In this document: positions 23,546 to 35,154 of the stretch, one piece after another
Layout: the number at the start of each line of letters is the position of its first letter
How positions within the stretch are numbered: the first letter of the stretch is position 1
Assembly (NCBI GenBank): GCA_037127255.1
Contig: JBANSL010000013.1
Span: 25,949,688-26,013,687, forward strand
DNA: 64,000 nucleotides
Reading direction: 5' to 3'
DNA from: Persicaria tinctoria
Taxonomy: Eukaryota; Streptophyta; Magnoliopsida; Caryophyllales; Polygonaceae
Notes under the pieces: generated by a model
What the model was told of the DNA's origin: nothing
Database searches by the model: none
The model's input: the letters and a program-made list of their open reading frames with translations, nothing else
Position numbers and translations under genes: made by a program

Positions 23546-24414
23546 AATATGTAAACAATAGGCAACATATAAGATCTCAATTCTCAAACACCAGGCAACA
23601 TTTTAATGAGGCAAATCTTAACCTTCAAAGTCTGATATTGACAGCTTTAAAAACACCACCCAATGCCAAGCCTTCAAAACTACAACTTGGTGTGAGATAC
23701 TTTTGGGACTATAACCTCGAGCTATATCCCTTGCCTTGCTACACAATATGTGGGTGGTGAATGCAGATCTGGGATAGATCTGAAAACACCACAACCCCAT
23801 ACCTAGTTAACTACTCTCTTCTTTGAGATTCAACAGATATTGGGAGATCAACCAAAATGCCCAAATTTGATTCTCTGTTCATAAGAATGGCCACAAGGCG
23901 TGCATTGCTTCTCTACATTATACTCAGTCCTAGGAGTCATCCGCCTGCAACAGTACCGGCCCTCAATCTTCACCTTCATCTAACAATACCCATTTTAATA
24001 TTATACATATATAAGCAGAACTCATTTCTCGATATCAAGCTGATCGAAGATTGTTGTAAGCAACTGCTAGAAGTTGAATCAAGCTGTGTACATCAGAAAG
24101 CAAGAGCAAATAGATACTTTACGATTTTAACTTGTACCAATTCAGCTTTCATTTTCATCAATGCAATAGATTTTGTTTAGAGTAAGATAGTTCCAGGAAC
24201 ATACTGCCAAAAAGCCCTTTCCAGCGCTCTCTTTGCCTTGCTTCCATGAAAGATGGGATTCGTTCTCAGTATTTCCAAAAGATTCATATCCAGAAGCACT
24301 TTATTTGCGTTAGTTTTGTGTAAGGTCATATGCAACTCATATATTGATGCATTGTCAGGTTAGGGAAATTCGTATGCAGAAAAAGGCATAAAACAAAAGA
24401 GTACAAGGCTTGAA
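23546..24414. other. Intergenic region and 3' flank of the YCF20-like gene
   Basis: No gene is supported. The part nearest 24414 is presumably the 3' untranslated region of the minus-strand gene. Confidence 0.4.
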
Positions 24415-24879
24415 TCAACTTGCAAGTTTGAAGGCGTCAATAAATAGGCCGTAAGTGAAACCCATTTTGAAATTGTTGAGGAGGGCAATGGGGAAAGTGA
24501 CTTTGGGACGGCTGTAGTAGAACTTGGTAGCGTACTCTGTCAGAAGGACACACACTACAGCTGCAATCACGTCATTCACGCCCAGAGCTCCGAACGACAG
24601 GGAAATTGTCTGTGCCACGTAGAAGCCGCCAAGCAAAGCTATTCCCCCAAACAGAGTTCTTCTAGAAGGACTCTTGAAGTAGTTTCTGGAGACGTCTGGA
24701 ACACGACGAATGATGTCTACCAGTCTACGAGGTCCTTCACTGTCCTGGACAGCTCGGACAGGACGGAGCCTTGGGGAGGTTGATACAAGGCTTCTTGATC
24801 TTTGGTATAGAGCCATGGAAGAAGGAACCGGGACCCGGTGAAGAAATCCTTCAGGAAGTATATTCAAAGTGTGGGCCAT
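24415..24879 (-). CDS. YCF20-like plastid protein
   Basis: A 154-residue protein. The N-terminus (MAHTLNILPEGFLHRVPVPS...) is rich in Ser/Arg and low in acidic residues, as expected for a chloroplast transit peptide. The C-terminal 75 residues (RRTLFGGIALLGGFYVAQT, GALGVNDVIAAVVCVLLTE, FYYSRPKVTFPIALLNNFKMG) are the DUF565/Ycf20 domain, with two or three hydrophobic segments. Ycf20 is plastid-encoded in many algae and nuclear in land plants. Arabidopsis members (NPQ6/NPQ7) affect non-photochemical quenching. The start was chosen at 24879 because an acceptor (TTGCCCAG) at 24911 begins this exon. A longer open frame to 24957 would read through that intron. A 5' untranslated exon lies about 1 kb upstream. 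No damage is seen. Confidence 0.85.
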   Translation of the reverse strand: MAHTLNILPEGFLHRVPVPSSMALYQRSRSLVSTSPRLRPVRAVQDSEGPRRLVDIIRRVPDVSRNYFKSPSRRTLFGGIALLGGFYVAQTISLSFGALGVNDVIAAVVCVLLTEYATKFYYSRPKVTFPIALLNNFKMGFTYGLFIDAFKLAS

Positions 24880-24910
24880 TGGATGGAAGGCTTCAGAGAA
24901 GATCGTCTTC

Positions 24911-25938
24911 CTGGGCAAGAGTTGGTTCAAAATATAAGTTTTCGGGTAAATAGTCATAGAATAAGTAAGGTGGAAAAGAAATCATAGCAGGACCAAACAG
25001 TAGACAGCTAAAAACATCGAATAAACGCAGAGTCTAGAAATGCCGAAAAAAGCAAAGATCACATCATCTGCAATGACAAGCCGAGGAGAAGCATTATTCC
25101 TGGGCAATTACACATAAAGCTTCATACCCAGCGTTGAACTTACAAACACAACACTAGTGGACCAGTGGTAGTGGTAGAACATCGAATGTCTTCTAGGCTA
25201 ATACAACTCTTGGATCATGCTAGCACAGACAATCATGCTATTAAAGAAAAACAAGCAATTGCAGCACCTGACTAATGGATATCTACGAAAAAAAGAATAT
25301 AGCACCTATAAAGATTCCATGGAACATCAAACTCATCCAACATAGTAGCTCATATCACGGTTGTGGCATCTTGAAATGTTATTTCACAATTTATACCTCC
25401 ATTTTTATCATTCAATTGAAGATAATCCCTCACAGTCACAGCCTATCTCTCATCATCACAAGAACCCTCCAAAAAACACCTCTTTCCCTTTCAAATTGGG
25501 CAAATTTATCAGGTTCTTTCTTATTTTAATTACACTTTATGGAATCTGTTTGCCATGTTAGCTTTCCCAGCATTTGTGAGATTGAGTAGTGCACGAAACA
25601 AATCTATATGATGCTTGAACATTGGTGACTTTGAGTAGTTACACTGATAATCATATTTCAAAAGGAAGGTGATTATCAAATTTCAAAGCATTATTACTAC
25701 TGACACTTTCATGTTTTAGCTGATTGAAGAGTCCCACTCCCATAATATGTTGATCCGAGCAAAATACCTATCCATATCTCTAATCATAAACAAATAATAA
25801 AAACAAAGTGAACAAAAACCCCAAATACATATTTCAAACCTCAAATCTCAAACCCTAATCTAACAAATCCATTTAGATTTCTCAAATCAATTCAACATTT
25901 CAATACAATCAATTCAAGAAAGTTGCAAAGAACCATAC
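24911..25938 (-). other. Leader intron of the YCF20-like gene
   Basis: Bounded by donor GTATGG at 25938 and acceptor TTGCCCAG at 24911 on the minus strand. AT-rich, nothing else recognised. Confidence 0.5.
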
Positions 25939-26240
25939 CTCAAAAAAGGGGAAACTCGTAAAGAGCCGCCCTCACCTTAGCCGTCTGGGAAATGCACCAG
26001 CCACCAGTGGCCCTCGCCGCCCTCGCCCGGACTCTCTATACTTCTCAGTTCTCTCTGTCTGGTTGCCTCTCGCTCAGAAGAGATTCAGGTAGAGCGAGAG
26101 GCGGAAGAGTACTGAGGTGTTGGCAAGCTTCGAGGATGGCCTTCGATGGCTATGATCAGCCACTGTTTCGAGAACTGAGGAAGGTAAAAGAGGCTTCTTT
26201 AGATGCCAGGGGAAGAAGAGGGAAAAGATGAGGGAGCGGA
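25939..26240 (-). other. 5' untranslated exon of the YCF20-like gene
   Basis: Ends at a good donor (TTTTGAG then GTATGG). CT-rich on the minus strand. The start is approximate. The Harbinger element begins about 175 bp upstream, in the promoter region. Confidence 0.45.
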
Positions 26241-26436
26241 GGGAGACTGGGGAGGGAGAGAGAGGGATGAACGGATGACAGTCATGGAATAGGAGCTGAG
26301 TTAAGAGAGGAGAGGAGTAAGGAGAGAGTGAACAGTGGGTTGAGCGGATAGGATTTATTTACAAATTCAAGGTTGAGCGGATAGGGTTACATACTTACAT
26401 GTAACGAGGGACTAAGGGCGTGTTTTCTGACCTTCA

Positions 26437-27971
26437 TTAAAGGGGTGGAACCGATGGAGATGGAGGGGGGGTGGGAGGCTGAGCGTTGTTTGATAGGAGG
26501 TGGAGCGGGTGGGGGTGAGCAACAAATCGGGGGTGGATCGGGGAGGAGATGGGCAAATTTTCCTACCTTCAGAGGGCAAGGTGGAGGGAAGTGGATCCTT
26601 CAAAGATCCCAATTCACCCTCATCTCAACCCTAGCCGTCATTCTCCACAGCATTCCCAGGCGCATCGCGAGAGGAGAGAGCAGCGAGCAGCGATTCCGAC
26701 ATCAACTCTTCTTCCGAAGTCAATCTCCGGCGAAATCACGGTAATGCTCTCTCTCCTGTCGTTTGTATGGTGTTTGTGGGTGGTTTATGTGGTGTTGGCT
26801 CGGTTAGACTCCTAAACCCCTCCTTGTCGTTCTTTGTTTCCCCTTCTCTAGGTGGACACTGTGTGTTGCATATCACATGTTTGTGTTTATGCCTATGAGA
26901 ACTCTGACAAATGTGTCATTCTAGTTGTGATTTTCAACTTTGAGCACAACCCATAAGGCCTTTTTTTTCGTTCTGGTATTGCCGTTGTTGCATCTGTATG
27001 ATTGTCATCTATGGGGAACCATGGGAACTGGGTTTCTGTGTACGATGTAGTGGAGTAGTTGATTGTCAAATTTTATTCAAGAAACCAATATGTAGAGTAA
27101 AAAGCATTGTATAATGGTCGTGAATCAATCACCTTTAGGTCTCTATGGAAAACACCTCTGTTGTGACAGTAATCAACATCATTTATCAGCTGCTAGAAAT
27201 ACTTTCTTGCTTCATCTTTCGTTAATCTTCCCTTACTCACCTGACTCAAGCAACATGCAAATTGATATGTAAATGCACAGCTACCAAACTACAATGTTTT
27301 ATAATGGAACAAAAAAAGATAAAAGAAAAAGAAGTTCGAAAACTCATTAGCTTACAATGATATCGAAGAGTTCACCACCATTGAAGACGTGTTTCCACAA
27401 AGTTCAATTGTATTATTGATGGACTACTTTATTTGATTCAGTTTGGGTTTGTCGATTTGATATGCATATACAAGGTTACAATGCTATCAAACTGCAATCT
27501 TTTCTATTGGAACAAAAAAGAGAAAATAAAAAGAAGTTCGAAAACTCATTAGCTTACAATGCTATCAAAGAGTTCACCACCACTGAAGACATGTTAGCTC
27601 CATGTTCAACTGTATTATGCATGGACTACTTTATTTGATTCATTTTGGGTATGTAGATTATGATGACAGTGTCCACTTATAATGAGTTACATTAAATTCA
27701 TCCCTCCTAACGAATCTTTCTTTTAGTAATATGGATGGATGAGTTCTAGCCAGAATTGTGGTTGTGATATGCATATACTTTTGGGTCTGTTCTTTTTGGC
27801 TCACTTTTACATTATGTTTAAGGTAGACTATTATGTGATGTTTGGACAGTGCATATACAATTGCCGATGTGGATGCATTTCTCGTCATGTGATGTTGTCT
27901 ACCTTGCTTCTGATTTGTAAATGTATCATATCCTAACTTATGTTATGTGATCATTACCTGTGTAGTTCACT
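26437..27971. other. Left arm of the Harbinger element, non-coding
   Basis: G-rich subterminal repeats to about 26620, then AT-rich sequence containing an imperfect direct repeat of about 110 bp (about 27290-27400 and 27495-27600, both around AGAAGTTCGAAAACTCATTA). The GT-rich start near 26740 could be a leader donor. No gene is seen. Confidence 0.45.
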
Positions 27972-28571
27972 ATGGTGAACTCGGACTCTGACTTTGACTT
28001 TAGCTACCAGTCGGGGGATCCAGAAGGGTATTGGTGGATTCGGGGGGATTACCCCTACGGCTATCCAGAGAATGTGAGTTCGACCTATTTGTTTTGTGAA
28101 TTCAGTGGACTCTTACTCTAACTTGCTTCTGATTTATAAACATCCACCAACCTCATGTCACATATTTTACCTCCACCATCCTTTGTTTTATGAATTCAGT
28201 GGGGTCATTACAAGGAGGGACAACCGTCATCTGAACCAGTCTCCCCCCCACCCCCTACTGAAGATCATGGAAGCTCCAACCAGAACCACGCCCCCGTTTT
28301 GCCTGACCTCAACGACCCGACACAGGCTCTGCATGATCGCATTCACCAGCTCGAGTCATATGTTGAGGACCGTGACCGTCAGCTTGGCGCTTCTGATGCC
28401 ACCATCCAGGAGTTGTTGGAGAGGGTCGCCTCCCTCTCCACCTACGTCGTGACCCTGTGGGCGAGGCTTTAGGAGTCGGATGAGAAGAAGAAGGTCCTCA
28501 CGGTTGCACTTCTGTTCGCCTTAGTCTCCATATTTGCGTTGTTGGCTGTCATTGTCGATCGTCCTACCTGA
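27972..28571 (+). pseudogene. Small ORF with coiled coil and C-terminal membrane segment, one stop
   Basis: Exon 1 (27972-28073) reads an acidic, aromatic N-terminus (SDSDFDFSYQSGDPEGYWW) and ends at donor GTGAGT. Exon 2 starts at 28200 after TTCAG in the same phase. It encodes a Pro-rich stretch, then a heptad-like segment (ALHDRIHQLESYVEDRD to LLERVASLSTYV), a Lys cluster and a 20-residue hydrophobic segment (TVALLFALVSIFALLAVIV) four residues from the final stop. An in-frame TAG at 28470-28472 separates the coiled coil from the membrane segment. The architecture suggests a tail-anchored protein. I do not recognise a family. It lies on the strand opposite to the transposase, inside the element. 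Confidence 0.55.
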
Positions 28572-28715
28572 TGTCCATGCTTGGGAGTCGTTGATGGTAA
28601 TGTTGTATAATTTGTAGGGTAAAACTCGTATGTATTTGATGGTCGTCTGCACGCCTTTTGTGAAGCTGCGTGTGGATGTTAAATCATTGACCGTACACCC
28701 CCGCATCACCGTTGT

Positions 28716-30151
28716 TGATAGCATGTATTTAGAGAGTTATCATAGGTTGCATTTAGCTTAGTTATGATGCATATCATGCATGGTTTAAGTATAATTTGCA
28801 TATTTGTTCTCTGTGTGGTTGGAGTCGGAATCTACATGCTTTTATTGATTATTTCAGGTAATGGTAGATCCGAGGAGGAGACATGGGTTGTTAACGCATT
28901 GGATGAGAATGTCTAATTGATCGAAGAAGCTTACATGAAGATCTCAAGAGGTCCTGAGAAGAAGAAGCGAGCCTAAACGAAAAACAAGTCTGCAGAAGTT
29001 GTCGCCAGACATGCTGAACTTGTTTTGCACTTTCTGGAGGCCTCGGTTGTCCGATCGACTATTATGACCATGCGTTGGAAAGCTCTTTCAGAGAGCTACA
29101 ACTTTCATGTTGACGTCGAGAGCTGATTCAAGACGGATTTTCCGTGAAAGACCAATGCAGCGGCCGCCGCATGGTGTGCAGCGGCCGCCGCTAGGGATGA
29201 CGCAAAAGGAATTCTGATGCTGCGGCCGCAGCATACATGCGGCGGCCGCCGCATCTGCCGTCAGCGCATAACGCTGCGTTTTGATTAAATAAACCCTAGA
29301 TGCTTTTGTTTTGTTTCATGGCCGACTTGGGATTGTTTATAAGGCCAATTTTAGTTATTTTTCTAGGACTTCTATTCTATTCTACGTTCTATCAGACGAT
29401 TGGAGAGAGAGCGATGTTCGCCATGGGCGACTAAACTCTCTTCGTTCTACTTGCAAATTGAAGCTTTATTTGGATTGATTGTGAGTTTCTGAATCTTGTT
29501 CCTTATTTCCTATATTGAATGCTTCAACTTCTTTGTGCTTGATTGTTTATTGATTTGTTCTATCTTGTCTGGCCAACTTGTTAGATCAATTCAATTGCTA
29601 GGATTTTGTAGATTCCTGATTGCGAACCTTAACCGAAGTAGCAAACTTGTCCCTTTAGGGCTGATTGAACTAATTGGATGAGTAAGAAGTTGGATGTGTT
29701 GTTAAATCCTTCTTTAGGGACTGCAAATACCTTGGTTAATCTCTGAACTTAAAGCTATCAATTGGGTTAAATCCTTCTTTAGGGACTGTTCGATTGATAA
29801 GGGTTTCTAGGACTGATTGGACTAGTAACTATATTAGGTCGGGACAAGGGCATTCATAGGAAAACTAAAATGACAAGAGGAAGTTACAATATCAATTCAA
29901 CCAAATAAAGTGGATAATTGTAGGTAGAACGATTATCTCTAAATTGTTTTGCATCAATTTTTTTTTTTTTTTTATTTTCTTTTCTTTTCAATCTCAATCA
30001 ACCAAAATCCCCCTTTCTACTAATTGGTAAATACACATTGCTAAGAAATACTTGTTTCTCTGTGGGATCGACCTCTTACTTGCTTGCTATACTAGTTTGT
30101 AGGTTTGAGTTTTATTTTGATACGGTTTATGCGACTAAAAACCGTTCATCA
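28716..30151 (+). mobile_element. Solo LTR related to the Athila-type LTRs
   Basis: 1436 bp, beginning TGATAGCATG and ending CGTTCATCA, with a perfect 5-bp duplication GTTGT at 28711-28715 and 30152-30156. It shares long stretches with the other LTRs in the window (for example AGGGACTGTTCGATTGATAA) and holds a GC-rich cassette at about 29154-29262. No internal region is present, so it arose by recombination between LTRs. Confidence 0.9.
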
Positions 30152-30156
30152 GTTGT

Positions 30157-31288
30157 GTACGTTTTGGTTGTCCGGGGTATCCCTTTTTTAGTCAAGCCCC
30201 GTAGGTGTGGTTTCGAATGTGCTTATCGGTCACGCATCGAAACCAACGGTGTAGCTGGGGGACTAATTATCTTATGACTTATGGCATCGCCAAACATTGG
30301 AACTGTTGTATGTTTTAATGTAATGTGCAAGTAATGTAGGAATGCAATCTCCCCCTTATATGTGATTGTACTTGTCCAAGTCTCCATGTTTCTGCTCCGT
30401 CAATTTGGAATCTTTTGTACCCCACACCCGTTAGCAATGAATATGTCCACAGTTAAAAGTTCATATAGGCATAAAATCAATGGTTGAAACTTACCGTTCA
30501 TATAGTCAAAAAGAAATGAATATGTCCACAATTACAAGTTTGTCTTCAATCATCTTCTTTTCAACACCTCAATCACACAATATCTACCCCAAATCTATAC
30601 GGAAGCATGAAACAGGCATAAAAGGGTTGGAATGCCTGCTCATAACGTGTCATACCCATTCACCCCACCATTATTCCATCGTCCTCAGTCATCATCTCCC
30701 TTCCCCCTCGACTGGCTGTTGGCGCACATCGGGGATTCTATCGAGCTGCAAGTCCAGCATCATGGGACTTATTTGGGTGACTCCCCTACTGAACTTTAGG
30801 TTCGTTCACTGTCCTTGTGCATTGCTAATATGTTGTGCATCTCACTTCCATCTTCACTTATTTTAGTTCCAACATCCCCATCATTTGTGTGTGGATTAGA
30901 TCATCCCACGTCTTTATTGTGAAAACTGTAAGAACAAGCATTTATGATCAGCATTAATCTATTGTAACAATATTAACAATATTAGAGCTGACATGTCTAC
31001 AACAATTGCCTTGAAAATATAAGAGCATTTACATATCAAGCAACCTTATAATAACCATATATTTATTCATATAATTACTAAGCACAAAGATGAGTAGAAA
31101 AGGGATGACATCACCCCTTACAATGTTAACACCTGCCTTAAAATGACAGTTGGGGTAATGATCTATTTTCCTTTACGTAGTTTCTATGTTACTCATTTAC
31201 ATGACATGGATTGGACTAAACGTACATTTGTCTCATTGTCATTCACAATGTTGCACAACCTAAGGGTTGTTGAGCTTCGAGGGTTGAC
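30157..31288. other. Harbinger element, region between the solo LTR and the plus-strand Myb-like pseudogene
   Basis: No complete gene. A short open segment near 30700-30800 (reading LDWLLAHIGDSIELQVQHHG) could be a lost exon but matches nothing I know. Confidence 0.3.
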
Positions 31289-31895
31289 ATGGCCTCCAGC
31301 AGTAGACCATCATTTTGGACTGACGAGTTGACAAAGGCGTTCCTGGAGGCGTTGATTGCCTACCGAGCTGATTTCGGGGCAGAGGAACCAATTAGTTGGT
31401 TTCGTCTAGCACGTCAGTCCCATACTTATACTGGTACGGAGTGTCGTCCCCAGGCCCTGAAAAACAAGCATCGAGACCTGAAGCATGTGTGGACACTTTG
31501 ATGTTCGTTTACCTATGGTGAGACAGGGTTAAGTTGGGATGCAGAAAAGGGTTGCGTGAATGCACCTACTGAATGGTGGGAGAAGAAAATTGGGGTATCA
31601 TCTCTCATGTCCTACATGTGTCCGCAATTTGCTCATCTATATGCCATCCACTACGAACATAACTTGTGACAATTGTTGTTTTTCCCAATAGGAGAATGTG
31701 CAATTCACATAATTCCGAAGGAAGGGTATCCCCCCTGAGCAGGAAGAATTGTTACACAAAGTTTACGAGGGGATAGCTGATCACGTGGCGGCCATGGAGG
31801 AACAACCTGACTCTGATGACGACACATCCTCCGGGACGGAGGCCATTGATGACATCCTCACACAACTCATGGTTGGTAATCAAGAAGGACGTTAG
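31289..31895 (+). pseudogene. Myb/SANT-like gene, plus-strand copy, broken
   Basis: Exon 1 (31289-31594) reads a Myb/SANT-like DNA-binding domain of plant Harbinger type (FWTDELTKAFLEALI, ALKNKHRDLKHVW, ETGLSWDAEKG, EWWEKKIG). Exon 2 (31692-31895) continues with FRRKGIPPEQEELL and a short acidic tail. Stops at 31499-31501 and 31710-31712 break it. In this superfamily the Myb-like protein helps the transposase bind the element ends and enter the nucleus. This copy is distinct in sequence from the minus-strand one. Confidence 0.65.
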
Positions 31896-32294
31896 GAATG
31901 TCGTTGCCTTGCCGATTCTGTTCGACGATGTTCTTCTTTATTTGGACCATTTGTTTCTCGGTGATTGTATGGTAGTGACGACTTTAGAATCACAAGTTGT
32001 TGGGTTTGTTTTCTAATTTCCTAATCATGTTAGACTGGTGTGAGGACCTGTTTGAAGCCCCATCTTGGACATCATTAGATGTGCTTTACGTAAGTTTCTT
32101 ATATCTTATATTCATCCATTCTCCAAAATATCATGGTAGTACTGCATATGTGCCATGTTACATCATAACAATCAGTACACCAAAGTGTTGATGCGATGCG
32201 TACTTGATCGATATTCCCATACCCAAAACCAGATACATATGTCAAAGGCGCATACATCCTAGACCCAAAATGACATAATCAACACGATATCAGT

Positions 32295-33655
32295 TCATAT
32301 CCTACAACCTCTTTGATCGTTCCATATCTGCGACGCGATGTTGTCGCGCAAGTGTCTCATCCGCCTAACGCCTTCTGAATTGCGATCCACATACCGCCCA
32401 ACCTCGGTGGCTGCGACGTCGTCATCGATGCCTGAGTCGTCCTCCGCTCCTAATATGTGGCTGAAACGAGCATCGTCCTCCTCATCGATGTAAGCGCATT
32501 CCCGATGCTGTCGGACGAAGTTGTGCAAGGCAAAGCACGAAGTGATTATATCCATCTGCTTCCGAATCGAGTAAGGCGGGAGGCAATGCGAGATCTTCCA
32601 TTGGTTCTTGTAAATGACGAATGAGCGTTCTATTGCACCTCAAAGCGACGAATGGGACTTGTTTAACGCTTCCTTCTCATTCGATGCGGCCTCCGCCTGG
32701 AAAGTCGGGCGGTGATACTTTGTGTTGTTGTACGAGACCAAGTATCCCTCCCGCTCTAGGTACCCCTTGTCACACACGTAAAACTTACCCTGTGGCGGAT
32801 GGGGGAAGTTGAAGCGTGGGTTCCGAATCGCATGATCCAATACGCGGGCGTCGTGCGCACTTCCTTCCCAGCCGGCCGATATGAATGTGAATTGCAGATC
32901 GAAGTTGCACACCGCCATCCCGTTGAAAGTACATATGCCTTTCCGTCCCCGAAAGTGTTGTTGCTGTTCGACTGGTATAGTAGCCTCGATGTGGGTTCCG
33001 TCTATCGCCCTTATACATCCCTGCATAGCCGCCAAGACAGTTAACCGTTGACACCAACCAACACAACACCGATTGCACCATGTTGAGTGGAAGAAGGATA
33101 TCATACCTGGAACTATGGCCAGTACCTTCTATCCTCTCGAATGCGAGGAGAAACCTCCCTAAAAGTGGGATCTAGTGGCTTGATCACATCCGAAGCTAGC
33201 CCGACAAACCCTCTTTCTCTTCCTACAATGGCGTGTAGAACGTCACCAATCGCCTCCGATATCGTGTGAGTCAACCGTTGGAACCACTCAAAATCGTTGC
33301 GTTGGCTTGAACCCACATCCATCGTGTGCACGAAAATCGCAACCTTCTCCACGACCGACAACTGCACTGATCCACGGAGGCCATACTTGTGCTCTAAGAG
33401 ACCGCATAGCCGACAAAATACGTGCTTCTCCATGCGGAAGGCGTTGACACACCTGACCTTAGACGGGTGTCTAAGAATGTCATCTACCCACTTCGCCCCC
33501 GTGTATGTCGACGTGTAACATGGTATCTTGTGAATGTACTTCGTATAGTACTCAATAATTGGATTCCCCCGCTTCTTCCTGATCAGCAACAACGCCACCA
33601 ATCGACGATTACGTGTGCGAACTTCCCTATTGCGTGGGGAGATAGTCCTGTGCAT
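32295..33655 (-). pseudogene. HARBI1-type (DDE_Tnp_4) transposase with two stops
   Basis: Exon 1 (33655-33107) gives the N-terminal region (FRMEKHVFCRLCGLLEHKYG, SVVEKVAIFVHTM, FQRLTHTISEAIGDVLHAI). It splices (donor GTATGA at 33106, acceptor ATGCAG at 33021) to exon 2 (33020-32295). Exon 2 begins CIRAIDGTHIEA, with the first catalytic Asp, then SAHDARVL with the second Asp and GAIERSF with the Glu. The C-terminus is acidic and ends MRHLRDNIASQIWN. In-frame stops are TAG at 33113-33115, three codons before the donor, and TGA at 32640-32642, just before the catalytic Glu region. The catalytic triad residues themselves are still present. The gene would have catalysed cut-and-paste transposition at TWA targets. 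Confidence 0.8.
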
Positions 33656-34022
33656 GTGAACCGAGTCTTACGAGATATATAGGCCATAGAAAACCAAAGG
33701 GGCACAATGTCACATACGAAATCAGGAGACACATGAATGACAAGTGTTGTGAACATTAATCTTAAGACTCTAGACACAGAAATTGTTCTCATTTCAACAA
33801 GCATGAATTTGTCCACACCGACAGAGTTCAACAACCGAAACAAATAAGAGATGTCTCTGCAATGTTCAACAACTTCACACACAACAAATAACAAACATAA
33901 CTCACAATTGCACCCAATCTACGAATCACAAAGATGTCTATCGGGAGTTTTTCAGGCTCATTGATCTTTCCATGTGAGGAGGCCAACGAGATCATCGACC
34001 TCCACCATCCGCCTTACACGCT

Positions 34023-35154
34023 CTACCTCTTTGGGATTGTGAGGCGGCCATCTTCCATGTCGTAAACCCATTCCAACCACTTGAGCCTGGCGTCATTTGG
34101 GTGCAGGTTCATGAAGAGGTAACGCTGCTCTACATCGCGCATGAGGGAAACTATGAAGCACCAGAGGGGCTCCCCCATGGTCAAGAGGCCGTCCCTAACC
34201 ATTTGAGCGACGATTTGTAAGGCGTCTGTTGTGACATGGGTTATATGCTTGGTGGACGATGCCTCATCAGGAACCAACAGCTCACGTATCACGTTGATTG
34301 TCTCCTTCTCGTTCTCCAGATGATGCGCAAACAACCTTGAGCCCGACGACCTCCGTTGGCTCCGCTTTCCCGATACCTGAGTGCTTGTAGAATCAGCCCC
34401 TGCAGGGCACTTCCCCCTATGCTTATGGCCGGGAGCTGACCCTTCCCCTCGCTGACCTCCTGAAACACGTATGTGGGGAGCAGATGCATTGGGCCCCGAG
34501 GCCTCAGGATGCCTCGCACCGCTGTTGTCTCCCACACATGCTTCAACAGGTGTGGGAGTCACGTGCTCTGCCGGTCGCGGGAAGAGGTCATCCAATTCCT
34601 CTGTGTACTCGCCCCTCCTAAGCAATGGGTCGGCTTGAGACCCATGGTCACGATCATCCCCATCCTCATCATCGGCAAAGTTGCTCTCCTCATCGTCATA
34701 ACCAGACTGGCCTTCATAAGGCTCCTCTCCATCCCGGCCTTCCAAGACGGCCATGGAGGGGGCGACACAATACTCCCCAGTAGCGACCGCTCCGTCATAC
34801 AATTGGGTCCACAAATCCTTCAACTCGGGGGAACACCCTTCTTCCGAAATCGACTAAACTCGGGATGGGCCTGGGAATACATGGGACCACCATGACATCG
34901 AAAAACGTTTGGGATAATTGAACTTCAGGACAACAGTCACGGCCACGTACCTTGATTTTCTTAGCCCACCACTCATCTGTGGCGGCGATGGTCCCTTTAT
35001 CGGCATCCCAACCGAGGCCTGTCTCCCCATGCTTAAGCCCTTTCCGCTTACTCCATTCAGCCTTCATGTCACGGTTATGGTTTTTCAATGTGTAGAAATT
35101 GCACTTCTTCCCGATCAACACCTCGAATTGATCCTTCAACTTCTTCCATGCCAT
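34023..35154 (-). pseudogene. Myb/SANT-like gene, minus-strand copy, with one frameshift
   Basis: Exon 1 (35154-34951) encodes the SANT-like core (MAWKKLKDQFEVLIG, LKNHNRDMKAEW, ETGLGWDADKG, EWWAKKIK) and ends at donor GTACGT. Exon 2 (34870-34023) starts AHPEFSRFRKKGV and contains a long acidic and Ser-rich middle (SGYDDEESNFADDEDGD) and a helical C-terminus ending near EDGRLTIPKR. A run of five C on the minus strand (34827-34831) puts the frame out by one base, probably a one-base deletion. Upstream of 35154 the same frame continues into a likely first helix (TFELSKTLVKLQLAHQ) but through two TAG codons, so the N-terminus is also damaged. It likely served as the accessory DNA-binding protein of the transposase. 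Confidence 0.7.

Noticed and set aside
24880..24957. Longer N-terminus for the YCF20-like protein
   Set aside because: The extension reads through a good acceptor at 24911, and the ATG at 24879 begins a typical transit peptide.
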